From: Streptomyces canus
Lineage (GTDB): Bacteria > Actinomycetota > Actinomycetes > Streptomycetales > Streptomycetaceae
Length of the DNA stretch: 64,000 nucleotides
Direction: 5' to 3'
NCBI RefSeq assembly: GCF_001514145.1
Contig: NZ_KQ948663.1
Coordinates: forward strand, 62,001 to 126,000
Shown: positions 27,549 through 37,282 of the stretch, piece after piece
Position numbering within the stretch: the first letter of the stretch is position 1
Layout: the number at the start of each line of letters is the position of its first letter
Translations under genes and position numbers: made by a program
The notes under the pieces: model-generated
The model's database searches: none
Seen by the model: the letters and a program-made list of their open reading frames with translations, nothing else
Told to the model about the DNA's origin: nothing

Positions 27549-27829
27549 GTCCTATCGGTGAGCCTTCGAAGTTCCGCGTCGAGATAGGGGAGTTGGTGCT
27601 GGACGGCTTCCGGGCCGACCCGGAGCGCGTCTCGGCCGCCTTCGAGCACGAACTGACCCGTCTCGTACGGCTGCACGGGGTGCCGTTGGCGGCGCACGGG
27701 CCGCTGGCCGTCGACGCCCTGTCCGGGCTGCCGCCCCTGCCCGCGGGCCTCTCCGCGCGACGCCTCGGCCAGGAGCTGGCGCGGGCCGTCCACGAGGGAC
27801 TGAGCGGACACGGGGAGGTGAGCCGATGA
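27539..27829 (+). CDS. Small CIS-cluster protein of unknown function
   Basis: A 96-residue protein in a cluster position between the AAA+ ATPase and the DUF4157 gene, overlapping both (10 bp upstream, 4 bp downstream). The core KFRVEIGELVLDGFRADPERVSAAFEHELTRLVRLHG looks conserved-type; the IGELVLDGF element also occurs in other small eCIS proteins from memory. It might be a chaperone or adaptor for the DUF4157 protein, given the overlap. An internal GTG at 27545 is an alternative start. No known function. Confidence 0.7.
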
Positions 27830-30800
27830 GCTCCCGGACCCAGGACGCCGGCGCGGAACAGACCGCCGAGCAGCGCCGCCGTAAGCGCAAGGAGCGTGGC
27901 GCCAAGTCCCGTACGCCCGACCCGAAGAACATCGTCAGCGGCGCCGGACAGCCTCTCGACCCCGGCGTACGGCGGGAGTTGGAGGAGCAGCTCGGGCACG
28001 ACCTGAGCCGGGTCCGGCTGCACACCGGCCGGGACGCCGGGCAGCTGACCGAGCTGCTCGGCGCGGACGCGGTCGCCGTCGGCCAGGACGTCTTCTTCCG
28101 CGAGGGTGCCTTCAAGCCGGGCACGGACGAGGGCCGCCGCCTGCTCACCCACGAGCTCCAGCACACCGTGCAGAACGCGCACGGCCTCGGCGCGCTGCGG
28201 GCCGGCCGTGAGCTGGGCGCCGTCAGCCTGCCGCAGCAGGCCATCGAACGGGAGGCCGAGGCCGCCGTACAGGCGACCTCGCGGGAGGAGCCCGCCCCGC
28301 AGGTCGAGGAGGGCCAGGCCACCCCCGGCTGGCTGCGGTACACCACCGTCGACGCCGACCGGATGCGCGCCGAGGCCGTCGACCCCGCGACCCTCGTGGA
28401 CAGGCTCGCGGGCAACGTGCTGCGCAGCCTGCGCGGCGACCCCACCGACGCCTCCGGCCGCGTCCGCCTCCAACTCACCCGCATGTCCGAGCAGTTGGAG
28501 GACGCGGTCGTGGAGCGGCTGGAGAACCGGCTGCTGACACCCGAGTACGACCGCCTCCTGGACCTCGCCGATCAGGCCCGCCCCGGGCCGGTCGAACTCC
28601 AGCCCGCTGACGTGCCGTTGCCCGAGATCGACCTCTTCGAAGAGCTCGGTGTCGAACGCACCCGGTGGCAGAAGAAGCAGGAGTCCGACCGCGGGTCCGC
28701 CGACCGACGCGCCGCCGACGAGCGCGAGGAGCGGCAGGAGAGCAGGGCCCGCGACGAGAAAACCGGTGGCGACCGCAGCCGGGCGCGGGCGGACGCCGCC
28801 ACCGAGGACCAGGAGTCCGCACAGCGCACCGAGCAGGAGGACGAGCGCAACGCCTCCCGCCGACAGGCCCGCGAGGAACAGCAGCAGCAGGACGAACAGG
28901 CCTCCGCCGACCGCGAACGCACCGACCAGGCCAAGGAGGAGCGCAAGGAGCAGCGCGAGCGCGAGGAGGCGGACCCGAAGCAGGCTTCCGAGCCGGGCGC
29001 CGACAAGCGCAAGCGCCGGGACGACCAGACCCAGCCCGGCGCAGGCTCCAAGCGCGAGGAGCCGGACCCGAAGCAGAAGGCCCAGCCCGGCCCCGTACGC
29101 CCGGAGAAGGTCGACGAGCGGGCCGAACTGCCCGACTCGGCGCTGTCCGAGCACGGGCTGAACGAGAAGGACGAGGACGGCGGCGCCGAGACCGAACCCC
29201 GTGAGGAGGAGCGGCCGCTCGGTCTCGAAGCGGGCGCCGACAACGAGGTCTCGGGCGGCGACGACGACGCCAAGGCTCCGGGTGCCGAGCGCGAACCCGA
29301 GATCAAGCCCGAGGACCACCTCCCCGAGAGCGACCTCGACCTGTCCGCCGTACCGACCGCGGACGGCCTCGAACCCGGCGCCCCCGAGCCGTCTCCGCCC
29401 TCCTTCCCCACCCCGCCACCGACCAAGGCCGAGAAGATCGAGCAGGAGCGGGAGAACCGGGAACGCGATCAGGACGAGGAGGCCGCCGCACCCGAGCCCA
29501 AGGCCCCGGGCCAGGACGAGGGTCCCGTCGAGGGCGAGGCCCCGCAGCCCGAGAACGGGCCCGCCGTCCAGAACCAGGACCGCGGCACCAAGGACCTCCA
29601 GGAGACCGAGAAGCCGCTCGACCAGGAGGTCGGCCCGGACCTCGCGGCCCAGGACAAGGAGCGCCCCGAGCCCGAGGCCGAGAAGCCCGACCCCGCGCAG
29701 CAGCAGGAGAAGGAGCAGGCCAGGGACGACTCCGAGTCCGGTGAAGCCGACAAGGACGACGCGGAGCCGGACGCCAAGGACGCGCAGGACGACGCGCGTG
29801 AGCAGCGGGATCGTACGGCCGTACCACCGCAGTCGGCCGTCCGGGCACCGGGGCCCGCCGCCCCCGCCCCGGTCGTGGCCGCCGTAGCGAAGCCGGCCGG
29901 GGCGCAGACGCCGAAGACGCCGGTCGAGGACCGCGATCCCTCGCCCGCCGCCCGGCGCGGCGCCGAACCGCCCAGGTCCGAGCGCGAGGCCCCGCAGGCC
30001 AAGAGCCGGGTGCCCAAGGAGAGCGGGCCCGGTGCCGCACCGCGTGGACCCGTCGGGACCGCCCAGAAGACCGGGCCGACGACCGCTGCCGGACCCGGTG
30101 CGGCGCCCTCCGTCGCGCAGGCGGCGGTGAGCCCGGCCGCCGAGCAGACCGACACGCCCGGGCAGACTGCGGAAGCCGCCGCGCCCCGGCCCGAGGCGTC
30201 CCTGGAGAAGGACGGCGGCGGCTGCGCACCGCCCGCGCCCGCACCCGAGAAGGACGAGGGCGGGCAGGGGAGTTGTGGCGGCGGTGGCGGCGAGGGTGCC
30301 GCCGAGGAGAAGCAGCCGGAGCCGCCGGACGTCTCGGGACAGGACCCCAAGGCGGCCGTACAGACCGTCGGCAAGCTGGCGCCCGACCAGGCGGCCGCCG
30401 CCATGCCCGGGGTGGACAAGGCCGCGGACAAGAAGATCGGCGAGGAGCAGCAGCGGCTCGACGCCGCGCCGCCCACGAAGGAACGTCCCTCCGGCGCGCC
30501 CGAGACGCGTTCGGGGCCGCCCGAGGCGGCCCCGGCGGCGGCGCAGGTCACCGGGAAGGTGGAGAAGCTCGGTCCGGAGGACCAGGCCGAGAAGCAGAAG
30601 GCCAAGGGCGGGGAGAAGGCCGAGGGCCGGCAGCCCGCCGAGAATGTGCCTCCGCCGCCGCCCCCCGCCGTGCCCGACAAGGGGCTCAGCGAGGCCGAGG
30701 CCGCCAACGTCGAGGCCGCGGCCGACGCCATTCCCACCACGGACCCGGTCCTGGAGAACAAGACGGTCGGCCCCGCACCGAAGATCCGGCTGGAGGGCGC

Positions 30801-33800
30801 GAGCGACCCCACCCGCACCGACGACCAGGCCGGGGCGCTCAAGGACAAGCAGTCCGACCTCCAGGCGACCGGGCGCGAGGACGCGGCCAAGCCGCTGGGC
30901 GAGGACCAGATCTTCCCCAACGCTCCCCGGGAGCAGTTGACCGGCAAGGCCTCGGGCGGTGACCGCGGCAAGGGCGGCGGACTGGAGCCGACCCCGGCCG
31001 CGAAGGCCGGAGTCGGCGCGGTCGCCAAGCAGGAGAAGGGCAGCGAGATCGTCGGCGCCTCCGGCACGGCGCAGAGCGACCTCGGTTCCAAGGAGAAGGA
31101 ACACCAGCAGGGCGAACAGCAGGCCAAGCAGGAGAAGCAGACCGAGATCGACCGCGAGGTCGAGCGCAACACCGCGCAGCAGACCGCCGAACGCGGCCGG
31201 GTCGCCCAGGAGACACAGCGGCAGCGCACGGACTGGCGGGCCGAGCAGGACAAGAAGATCGAGGACGCGGACCGCAAGTCCGAGGACGAGCACGGCAAGA
31301 GCAACAAGGAGATCGTCAAGGCGCGCGACGACAAGGACAAAGAGGTCGCCGAGCGCAAGGACAAGGACAACGCGCAGATCGACACCGAGCGCGAGAACGC
31401 CGAGAAGGAGGCCGAGAAGAAGAAGCAGGAGGAGAAGCCCTCCGGGGGTCTGCTCGGCTGGATCGCCGACAAGGTCGCCGACTTCTTCAAGGGACTCCTT
31501 GAGGCGGTCACCAAGGTCTTCGAGGCCGCCCGGGCCGCGGTCAACGGGATCATCGACAAGTTCAAGGAGTGGGCCAACGCGGCGATCGACTTCGTCCGCG
31601 ACCTGGCCGTAAAGGCGATCAACGCGCTCGCCGACGTCCTGATCGCGATCGGGGACGTGCTCCTGGCCGCGTTCCCGGAGCTGCGGGACCGCTTCCGCAA
31701 GGCGATCGAGGGGCTGCGGGACGCGGCCATCGCCAAGGTCAACGAGCTGGCGGAGGGCCTGAAGAAGGCCGTCAACACGTTGCTGGACGCGCTGGCGGCC
31801 GGTCTGAACGCGCTGCTCACCGTCCTTGAGGCGGGCCTGAAGGCGGTCATCAAGGCCTACCAGGCCGTGATCGTCGGAGCGATCAAGTTCGCGCAGGCGG
31901 CGATCGAGGCGCTGGGCAAGTTCGCTGCCCTGGTCGCCGACATCGCGCCCGACCCGGGCGGCTGGATCTCCAAGGCGGGCAGCTCGGCCAAGACCGGCAT
32001 CACCGACCACCTCTGGGGTGCCATCAAGGTGGCGGTCAAGCAGTGGTTCGACACCAAGGTCGAGGGGATCCTCGGGCTCGGCAGGGCCGTCATCGACGTG
32101 CTGGTCAAGGGCTGCGTGTCGATCAAGCAGATCGGCAAGATGGCGTGGGACGCGATCATCGCGTCGCTGCCCATGATGATCGCGTCCCTGGTCATCGAGA
32201 AGGTCGTCTCGATGATCGTCCCCGCCGCGGGGGCGATCCTGACGATCGTCCAGGGCCTGATGGCGGCCTGGCAGAGCGTCAGCTCGATCCTCTCGGCGTT
32301 CGGGAAGTTCTGGGCCTACCTCAAGGCGGTGAAGGCGGGCCCCGCGGCATGCTTGTTCGCGGAGGCGGTCGCGGCCGGTGTCGTCGCCCTCCTGGACTTC
32401 ATCACCAACTTCCTCCTCCAGCGCCTGTCTTCGGCGACCAAGGGCGTCGGCAAGCGGCTGAAGGCCATGTCCCAGAAGATCCTGGAAGGCCTGAAGAAGA
32501 CCGCCGGCGGCGCGAAGAAGGCGGCGGGAGCAGCGGTCAACTCGGCACGGGGCGCCCTGCGCAACGCCCGCCAGAAGATCGCGGCACCGGCTGCCGCGCG
32601 CAGGCCGAAGGGTGAGGCCTCGCCGGATCCGAAGTCTCCGGTGAAGCCGAAGGACACGGCCACGCCGAAGGGACCGGCGAAGCCGGAGCCGACGGCGACG
32701 AAGCCGAAGGACACCGCGAAGCCCGCCAGGGACAAGGCTCCGGACAGCAAGTCCCAGGCCCCGTCCAAGAAGAAGGAGATCGAGGGCCCCAAGCCGACCA
32801 AGCCCAGGAAGCCCAAGTCCCCTGCGGCGAAAGCCCTGTCGAAGGCCAAGGGCGCGGTCAAGTCCGCCCTGAAGAAGGCAGGCAACGCGGCGAAGACCCT
32901 CGGCCGAAAACTGAAGAAGACCAAGGTCGGCAAGGCCCTGAAGAACGGCGCCTCGAAGCTGCGCAACCTCTTCCGGAGGAAGAAGGACCGGCTCCGCGAG
33001 GACAAGCGGCGCCAGCACGAGCAGAAGCGGCGGAACCAGGACCGGCGGCGCAAGGACGAGAAGTCTAAGGAGTCGAAGGAGGCGCGGCTTCAGAAGATCG
33101 TGGCGCGGATTCGGCCGCAACTGCGGCGGCTGCTCTCCAAGGGGGTACGACGTCCCGTCCTCAGCGCGGTACTCACCGGTCTGCGTCTGTGGAACCGTCT
33201 GACCCAGCTTGCCGTTCAGGGCGGACATCGCTTCAATATTCTGGCCGCCCTCAACCCCAGCCAGGTAGCCGTCGGCGGTGTCACCCTGGACCGCGACGAA
33301 CTCCTGAACTTCATCAGGCGCGTCGCGGACGAAGTCCAGACATCGTCCAGCACTGCGGACAAGGCGAAGGGGCTCGGGTTCGACTCGGAGGGGAAGAAGC
33401 TCGACCTCGGCGAAACGGCGCAGTCCCACAGCATCGCCGCCAAGCTCCGCGACAAGGTGATCGCCGATGGCAGCGCCATAAAGCTGAGTACGTCCGACGG
33501 CGCCACGGCCGGTCTCAAGCAGGGATTCAACAGCCCCCGGAATCAGAGGGTCTCTCAGCCGGGAGTGCCCGAGGAAGAGCGGCTTCCCCCCGACTACGAG
33601 AGCATGTTCAAGGACATGCCGGAGGGCCAGCAGCAGGGCGTGGCCCAAGCCATGCTGGGCGACCTGCGGGGGCAGAATTCGGGTGGACCCGCAGTGCCAC
33701 AGAGCCAGCGGGTGTTCCTGCACACCCTCGGTGCGGTCGAAGAGAATCGTTCGCAGAGCGACCTCGTGTACCGCGCTCTCGCGTATGATCTCGCGGCCAC

Positions 33801-34392
33801 CGATCCCAGTAAATTCACCGAGGACCAGAAGAAGTTCGGGATGACCACCCTGCACGGAGTGGTGAACAAGCTCCCTCTGGCGCCGAAGGGTGCACAGGGA
33901 CAGGCCCGGCAGCTGAATCTTCACTACGCTTTCAAGGAACTCCAGGCCAAGGCGGCAAAGGGAAATCCCACGGCGACGGCAAACCTTCTGACGGCACTGA
34001 GCAAGAAGGAGGGGTTGAAACCGGAGGAGCTTCAGCAGATGACCCGCATCAGCAAGGCCAAATACCTCACCGCCCGCGGTGTCTCACCCAAGGAGAGAAA
34101 GGACACGCGAAGGATCAAGAACGACAAGAACGCCTCTGACGAGGCAAGGGAGGAGGCACGCGGGAAACTTGCCCGATGGGACGACGAATACATGAGGCAT
34201 GCCTGGGAGGAGGCCGCCGGGCGTGGCACTCTCGAACACTCCCGCAAGGGGGACGCCATGGCGGACCGCGAGGTCAAGTTCCTTCAGGGGTGGGCGGCCA
34301 CGCTGGACCTCGACTTCTCGACCGAGGGTGACCCCAAGCAGGCGCTCTTCGAGATGATTCGAAGGAAAATCCACGCCATCTACAATATTTGA
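27826..34392 (+). CDS. Giant DUF4157 protein, probable CIS-delivered toxin
   Basis: A 2188-residue protein built in modules. Residues 41-125 are a DUF4157 domain with the metalloprotease-type H109-E-L-Q-H113 motif. Residues about 280-1204 are a very long Glu/Lys/Asp/Pro-rich, disordered linker. Residues about 1205-1545 are a string of hydrophobic and amphipathic helices. Residues 1545-1790 are Lys/Pro-rich. Residues about 1800-2188 are a globular C-terminal domain in DNA of clearly lower GC. This layout matches polymorphic toxins delivered by eCIS, where DUF4157 marks cargo. I recognise no catalytic motif in the C-terminal domain. A structural (tape-measure) role is an alternative because no other such gene is present. 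Confidence 0.8.
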   Translation: MSSRTQDAGAEQTAEQRRRKRKERGAKSRTPDPKNIVSGAGQPLDPGVRRELEEQLGHDLSRVRLHTGRDAGQLTELLGADAVAVGQDVFFREGAFKPGTDEGRRLLTHELQHTVQNAHGLGALRAGRELGAVSLPQQAIEREAEAAVQATSREEPAPQVEEGQATPGWLRYTTVDADRMRAEAVDPATLVDRLAGNVLRSLRGDPTDASGRVRLQLTRMSEQLEDAVVERLENRLLTPEYDRLLDLADQARPGPVELQPADVPLPEIDLFEELGVERTRWQKKQESDRGSADRRAADEREERQESRARDEKTGGDRSRARADAATEDQESAQRTEQEDERNASRRQAREEQQQQDEQASADRERTDQAKEERKEQREREEADPKQASEPGADKRKRRDDQTQPGAGSKREEPDPKQKAQPGPVRPEKVDERAELPDSALSEHGLNEKDEDGGAETEPREEERPLGLEAGADNEVSGGDDDAKAPGAEREPEIKPEDHLPESDLDLSAVPTADGLEPGAPEPSPPSFPTPPPTKAEKIEQERENRERDQDEEAAAPEPKAPGQDEGPVEGEAPQPENGPAVQNQDRGTKDLQETEKPLDQEVGPDLAAQDKERPEPEAEKPDPAQQQEKEQARDDSESGEADKDDAEPDAKDAQDDAREQRDRTAVPPQSAVRAPGPAAPAPVVAAVAKPAGAQTPKTPVEDRDPSPAARRGAEPPRSEREAPQAKSRVPKESGPGAAPRGPVGTAQKTGPTTAAGPGAAPSVAQAAVSPAAEQTDTPGQTAEAAAPRPEASLEKDGGGCAPPAPAPEKDEGGQGSCGGGGGEGAAEEKQPEPPDVSGQDPKAAVQTVGKLAPDQAAAAMPGVDKAADKKIGEEQQRLDAAPPTKERPSGAPETRSGPPEAAPAAAQVTGKVEKLGPEDQAEKQKAKGGEKAEGRQPAENVPPPPPPAVPDKGLSEAEAANVEAAADAIPTTDPVLENKTVGPAPKIRLEGASDPTRTDDQAGALKDKQSDLQATGREDAAKPLGEDQIFPNAPREQLTGKASGGDRGKGGGLEPTPAAKAGVGAVAKQEKGSEIVGASGTAQSDLGSKEKEHQQGEQQAKQEKQTEIDREVERNTAQQTAERGRVAQETQRQRTDWRAEQDKKIEDADRKSEDEHGKSNKEIVKARDDKDKEVAERKDKDNAQIDTERENAEKEAEKKKQEEKPSGGLLGWIADKVADFFKGLLEAVTKVFEAARAAVNGIIDKFKEWANAAIDFVRDLAVKAINALADVLIAIGDVLLAAFPELRDRFRKAIEGLRDAAIAKVNELAEGLKKAVNTLLDALAAGLNALLTVLEAGLKAVIKAYQAVIVGAIKFAQAAIEALGKFAALVADIAPDPGGWISKAGSSAKTGITDHLWGAIKVAVKQWFDTKVEGILGLGRAVIDVLVKGCVSIKQIGKMAWDAIIASLPMMIASLVIEKVVSMIVPAAGAILTIVQGLMAAWQSVSSILSAFGKFWAYLKAVKAGPAACLFAEAVAAGVVALLDFITNFLLQRLSSATKGVGKRLKAMSQKILEGLKKTAGGAKKAAGAAVNSARGALRNARQKIAAPAAARRPKGEASPDPKSPVKPKDTATPKGPAKPEPTATKPKDTAKPARDKAPDSKSQAPSKKKEIEGPKPTKPRKPKSPAAKALSKAKGAVKSALKKAGNAAKTLGRKLKKTKVGKALKNGASKLRNLFRRKKDRLREDKRRQHEQKRRNQDRRRKDEKSKESKEARLQKIVARIRPQLRRLLSKGVRRPVLSAVLTGLRLWNRLTQLAVQGGHRFNILAALNPSQVAVGGVTLDRDELLNFIRRVADEVQTSSSTADKAKGLGFDSEGKKLDLGETAQSHSIAAKLRDKVIADGSAIKLSTSDGATAGLKQGFNSPRNQRVSQPGVPEEERLPPDYESMFKDMPEGQQQGVAQAMLGDLRGQNSGGPAVPQSQRVFLHTLGAVEENRSQSDLVYRALAYDLAATDPSKFTEDQKKFGMTTLHGVVNKLPLAPKGAQGQARQLNLHYAFKELQAKAAKGNPTATANLLTALSKKEGLKPEELQQMTRISKAKYLTARGVSPKERKDTRRIKNDKNASDEAREEARGKLARWDDEYMRHAWEEAAGRGTLEHSRKGDAMADREVKFLQGWAATLDLDFSTEGDPKQALFEMIRRKIHAIYNI

Positions 34393-34436
34393 CATATTTG
34401 TTCAGCCATGCATGAGTAAGAAGAGGGAGCTTCGCC

Positions 34437-35036
34437 TTGCCGGACCTCAATCGGACAAGTCGTCGGCTGATCCTGCGAGATCAAGTCGATGCCTCAGACA
34501 TTCGCTCGTTCACCCAGAGTGCGGGATGGGATTTCCTGGGCGACATCGACAGGGACCCTGAGCGAGGCGTCTTCTACGAGGCGAAGTGGGACACCGGCGA
34601 CGGCAGATCGGTTCACTACATCGTGGACGAATTCGCCGATGTCTGTTACATGGTCGTCGCCAACGCGGATTCGGACGAGGCCGAAGAGACGCTGTCACAC
34701 ATCGCGGGATCGCTGGCGGCGTGGACTTCGGAAGACCTGCTCAACGACTGCTACGTCCACGTGTATCCGGCAGGCTGGGCGAAATCCTTGCTGCGGCTGG
34801 GCGCCGGCGCTCCGCTACGCGCCGAGGACTCCGTCGTGTCGCACGTGGTCTTCTCCTCGGAGCACGAGGACGCGTCCGTGCGCAGTGCAGCCGTCTGGGC
34901 GATGGTCTACACGGCCTGGCCCGAGTTCAAGGAGGCCATGGTCCGCCTCGCCCGCACGGACCCGGATCCCCAGGTGGCGCGGGAGGCACAGCTGGCACTG
35001 GAGCAGCTGACGGAGAGCGGGGTGATCGAGCCATGA
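34437..35036 (+). CDS. Candidate immunity protein for the DUF4157 toxin
   Basis: A 199-residue protein starting at TTG 34437, with GAGGGAG 8 nt upstream. The gene is only 44 bp behind the giant gene; the intergenic gap is about 42% GC by my count of one line, far below the cluster average. The C-terminal part (DASVRSAAVWAMVYTAWPEFKEAMVRLARTDPDPQVAREAQLALE) resembles a HEAT-like repeat. It is small and adjacent to the low-GC toxin tip, so it fits an immunity protein. It could also be a chaperone. The function is not proven; its end overlaps the next gene by 4 bp. Confidence 0.55.
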   Translation: MPDLNRTSRRLILRDQVDASDIRSFTQSAGWDFLGDIDRDPERGVFYEAKWDTGDGRSVHYIVDEFADVCYMVVANADSDEAEETLSHIAGSLAAWTSEDLLNDCYVHVYPAGWAKSLLRLGAGAPLRAEDSVVSHVVFSSEHEDASVRSAAVWAMVYTAWPEFKEAMVRLARTDPDPQVAREAQLALEQLTESGVIEP

Positions 35037-35716
35037 CCCGCTACGCCGACATCCCCAAACCCATCCGCTCCGGCATAGTCGTGGTAAACCCCGACACCGG
35101 CACCCCCCAACGCGTCATCGTCCTCCAGTTCAACCCGGACACCCTGGAGCGCACCGTCGCCCCCCAGTCCGCCGGTGACAGTGGTGACGGTGGGAGTGGG
35201 GGGACGGGGAGCGGGGACCGGAACGAGGCGCTGCGGCTCAAGGGCCCCGCGCAGGAGTCCTGGAAGTTCACGGCGGAGATCGACGCCACCGACCAGTTCG
35301 AGATCGCCGCGCCCGACGGCATCCACCCGCAACTCGCCACGCTCGAAATGCTGGTGCAGCCGACGACCGAGCAACTGCGCGCCGCGAGCCGGCTGTCGCA
35401 GAAGGGGACCATCGAGATCAGCCCGATCGAGATGCCGCTGACGCTGTTCACGTGGGGGAGCAAGCGGGTCATGCCGGTGCGGCTGACCGAGCTGTCCGTC
35501 AACGAATCCGCCTTCGACGTGAACCTCAACCCCATCCGGGCCTCCCTCGGCATCGGGATGAAGATCCTCACGGTCAGCGACCTGCCCGCGGGGCACCGCG
35601 GAGCCGATCTCTACATGGCACACCTCGCGCAGAAGGAGCGGCTCGCCGCGGCCGCCCGCGGCGGAAGTCTCGGCGCGCTGGGACTGGGCGGCGGCGCACT
35701 GAGCGGAAGGGGCTGA
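35033..35716 (+). CDS. CIS tube-associated protein, Pvc7/LysM-like
   Basis: A 227-residue protein. VVNPDTGTPQRVIVLQFNPDTLERTVAPQ and EIDATDQFEIAAPDGIHPQLATLEMLV are hallmarks of the CIS tube-adaptor family (Afp7/Pvc7-like) that links the tube and baseplate. A Gly/Ser insert splits the first part. The C-terminal segment is Gly-rich. It overlaps the preceding gene by ATGA and is followed by gp53-like protein. Confidence 0.8.
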   Translation: MTRYADIPKPIRSGIVVVNPDTGTPQRVIVLQFNPDTLERTVAPQSAGDSGDGGSGGTGSGDRNEALRLKGPAQESWKFTAEIDATDQFEIAAPDGIHPQLATLEMLVQPTTEQLRAASRLSQKGTIEISPIEMPLTLFTWGSKRVMPVRLTELSVNESAFDVNLNPIRASLGIGMKILTVSDLPAGHRGADLYMAHLAQKERLAAAARGGSLGALGLGGGALSGRG

Positions 35717-35727
35717 CGAAGCAGACC

Positions 35728-36084
35728 ATGGCCGGAACAGAGCCGTACGAGAACGCCCTGGGCGCGATACCCGGCGCCCATCCCTACCCCCGCACCAGCC
35801 GGTACCACGACGCCGAGATCGGCGTGCACCGACAGGCCGACGGGACCGAAGTCCGGTACACCAAGCGGCGGTTGCTGCCGCCCCTCGACCAGCAGGAGAC
35901 GCAGGACCACACGGTCGGCGCAGGCGAGCGGCCCGACCTCCTCGCGCAGCACTACTTCGGCGACCCCGCCCAGTGGTGGCGTATCGCCGACGCCAACCCC
36001 GTCCTCGATCCACGCGAGTTGACCGACGAGGCGGGGCGGACCATCGAACTGCCCGAGGCCGGGGGAGGCCACCGCGGTGTCTGA
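35728..36084 (+). CDS. LysM/gp53-like baseplate protein
   Basis: A 118-residue protein. The C-terminal half reads HTVGAGERPDLLAQHYFGDPAQWWRIADANPVLDPRELTDEAGRTIELP, a LysM-related fold used as a baseplate wedge component (gp53-like). The N-terminus is polar. It overlaps the hub gene at 36077 by 8 bp. The ATG at 35728 has only a weak upstream SD. Function is inferred by family position. Confidence 0.75.
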   Translation: MAGTEPYENALGAIPGAHPYPRTSRYHDAEIGVHRQADGTEVRYTKRRLLPPLDQQETQDHTVGAGERPDLLAQHYFGDPAQWWRIADANPVLDPRELTDEAGRTIELPEAGGGHRGV

Positions 36085-37216
36085 ACTCCCCGTCGGGCAG
36101 GGGCCCGTCCACATCACGCTCCTCATGGGGCCCAAGCTCGCCCGGCCCGTCCCGGCCGAGGTCACCGAGGCGCTGCTGTCCGCGCAGATCACCGCCACGG
36201 CGGGCGAGCGCAGCGGCTTCCAGCTGGCCTTCGACCTCACCAAGAACGGGCTCATCAACCGGCGGCTCCTGCCCGAGGGGTTCTTCGACCCGAAGACCCG
36301 GATCATCGTCACCGTCAGCGTCCGGGGCACCCCCGACGTGCTCTTCGACGGCCTGATCGTCCGGCAGGAGGTCGGCACCAGCAACCAGCCCGGCCACTCC
36401 ACCCTCACCGTCACCGGCGAGGACCTGACCCTCCTCCTCGACCTGGAGGAGCGCACCGCCCGCTACCCGAACCTCCCGCCCTCCGAGCGGGTCCTGAACA
36501 TCCTGCGCCGCTACTCCGACTACGGCATCCGGCCCGACGTCTACACCGAGAAGATCGCGCAACCCCCGCACCAGGACCTGCGCGTGCACTACCAGACGGG
36601 CACCGACCTCCAGTACGTCACCGAGCTCGCGAACGCCAACGGCTACACCTTCTATCTGGAGCCGGGCCCCCACCCCGGTCAGTCCTCCGCCCGTTGGGGC
36701 CCCGAGGTCCGCCTCGGCATCCGCCAGCACGCCCTCAACGTCAACATGGACGCCAACTCCACGGTCGACCAGCTCACGTTCGCCTACGACGGCACGGCCC
36801 GCGAGGAGCCGCAGGCCCGCTGGCAGGACCCCGGGACCCGGGTGTCCACCCTGCTGCCCCAGCCGGCGATCAGCCCCCTGCGTCCGCCGCTCGGCAGACG
36901 GCCCACCCCGGCCCTCAAGCGCAAGACGCTCTCCGGCACGGCCAAGCAGCAACGCGAGCAGGCCGAGGCCGAGTTGCTGGCCCGTGCCGCCGTCTCCGCC
37001 GACGTCGTCTCCGGCTCGGGATCGCTGGACGTCAACCGGCACGGCTACATCCTCCAGCCCCGCCAACTGGTCGGCGTACGCGGTTCGGGGCGGGCGTACG
37101 ACGGCGACTACTACGTCAAGTCCGTGACGCACACCCTGCGTCCGGGCTCGTTCCAGCAGAACTTCACGATCTCGCGCGAGGGCCTCGAAGCCCGCAGCGA
37201 CTACGTCCGGCCCTGA
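36077..37216 (+). CDS. CIS hub protein, GpD/VgrG-like
   Basis: A 379-residue protein of the phage late-control gene D/Pvc8-type hub (SGFQLAFDLTKNG, IRQEVG-type strands, SERVLNILRRYSDYGI, LQYVTELANANGYTFYLEPG). It would form the hub at the tube tip. In Pvc8/VgrG proteins the hub, gp5-like OB spike and often a tip domain are fused; here they are three separate genes (this, 37283 and 37836). GTG start at 36077. Confidence 0.85.
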   Translation: MSELPVGQGPVHITLLMGPKLARPVPAEVTEALLSAQITATAGERSGFQLAFDLTKNGLINRRLLPEGFFDPKTRIIVTVSVRGTPDVLFDGLIVRQEVGTSNQPGHSTLTVTGEDLTLLLDLEERTARYPNLPPSERVLNILRRYSDYGIRPDVYTEKIAQPPHQDLRVHYQTGTDLQYVTELANANGYTFYLEPGPHPGQSSARWGPEVRLGIRQHALNVNMDANSTVDQLTFAYDGTAREEPQARWQDPGTRVSTLLPQPAISPLRPPLGRRPTPALKRKTLSGTAKQQREQAEAELLARAAVSADVVSGSGSLDVNRHGYILQPRQLVGVRGSGRAYDGDYYVKSVTHTLRPGSFQQNFTISREGLEARSDYVRP

Positions 37217-37282
37217 GACTTCGGCCCAGTCCGGCCCTGTCCGGTCCGGTCCGGCCCCAAGACCCACCAGGAGTTCCCCACC

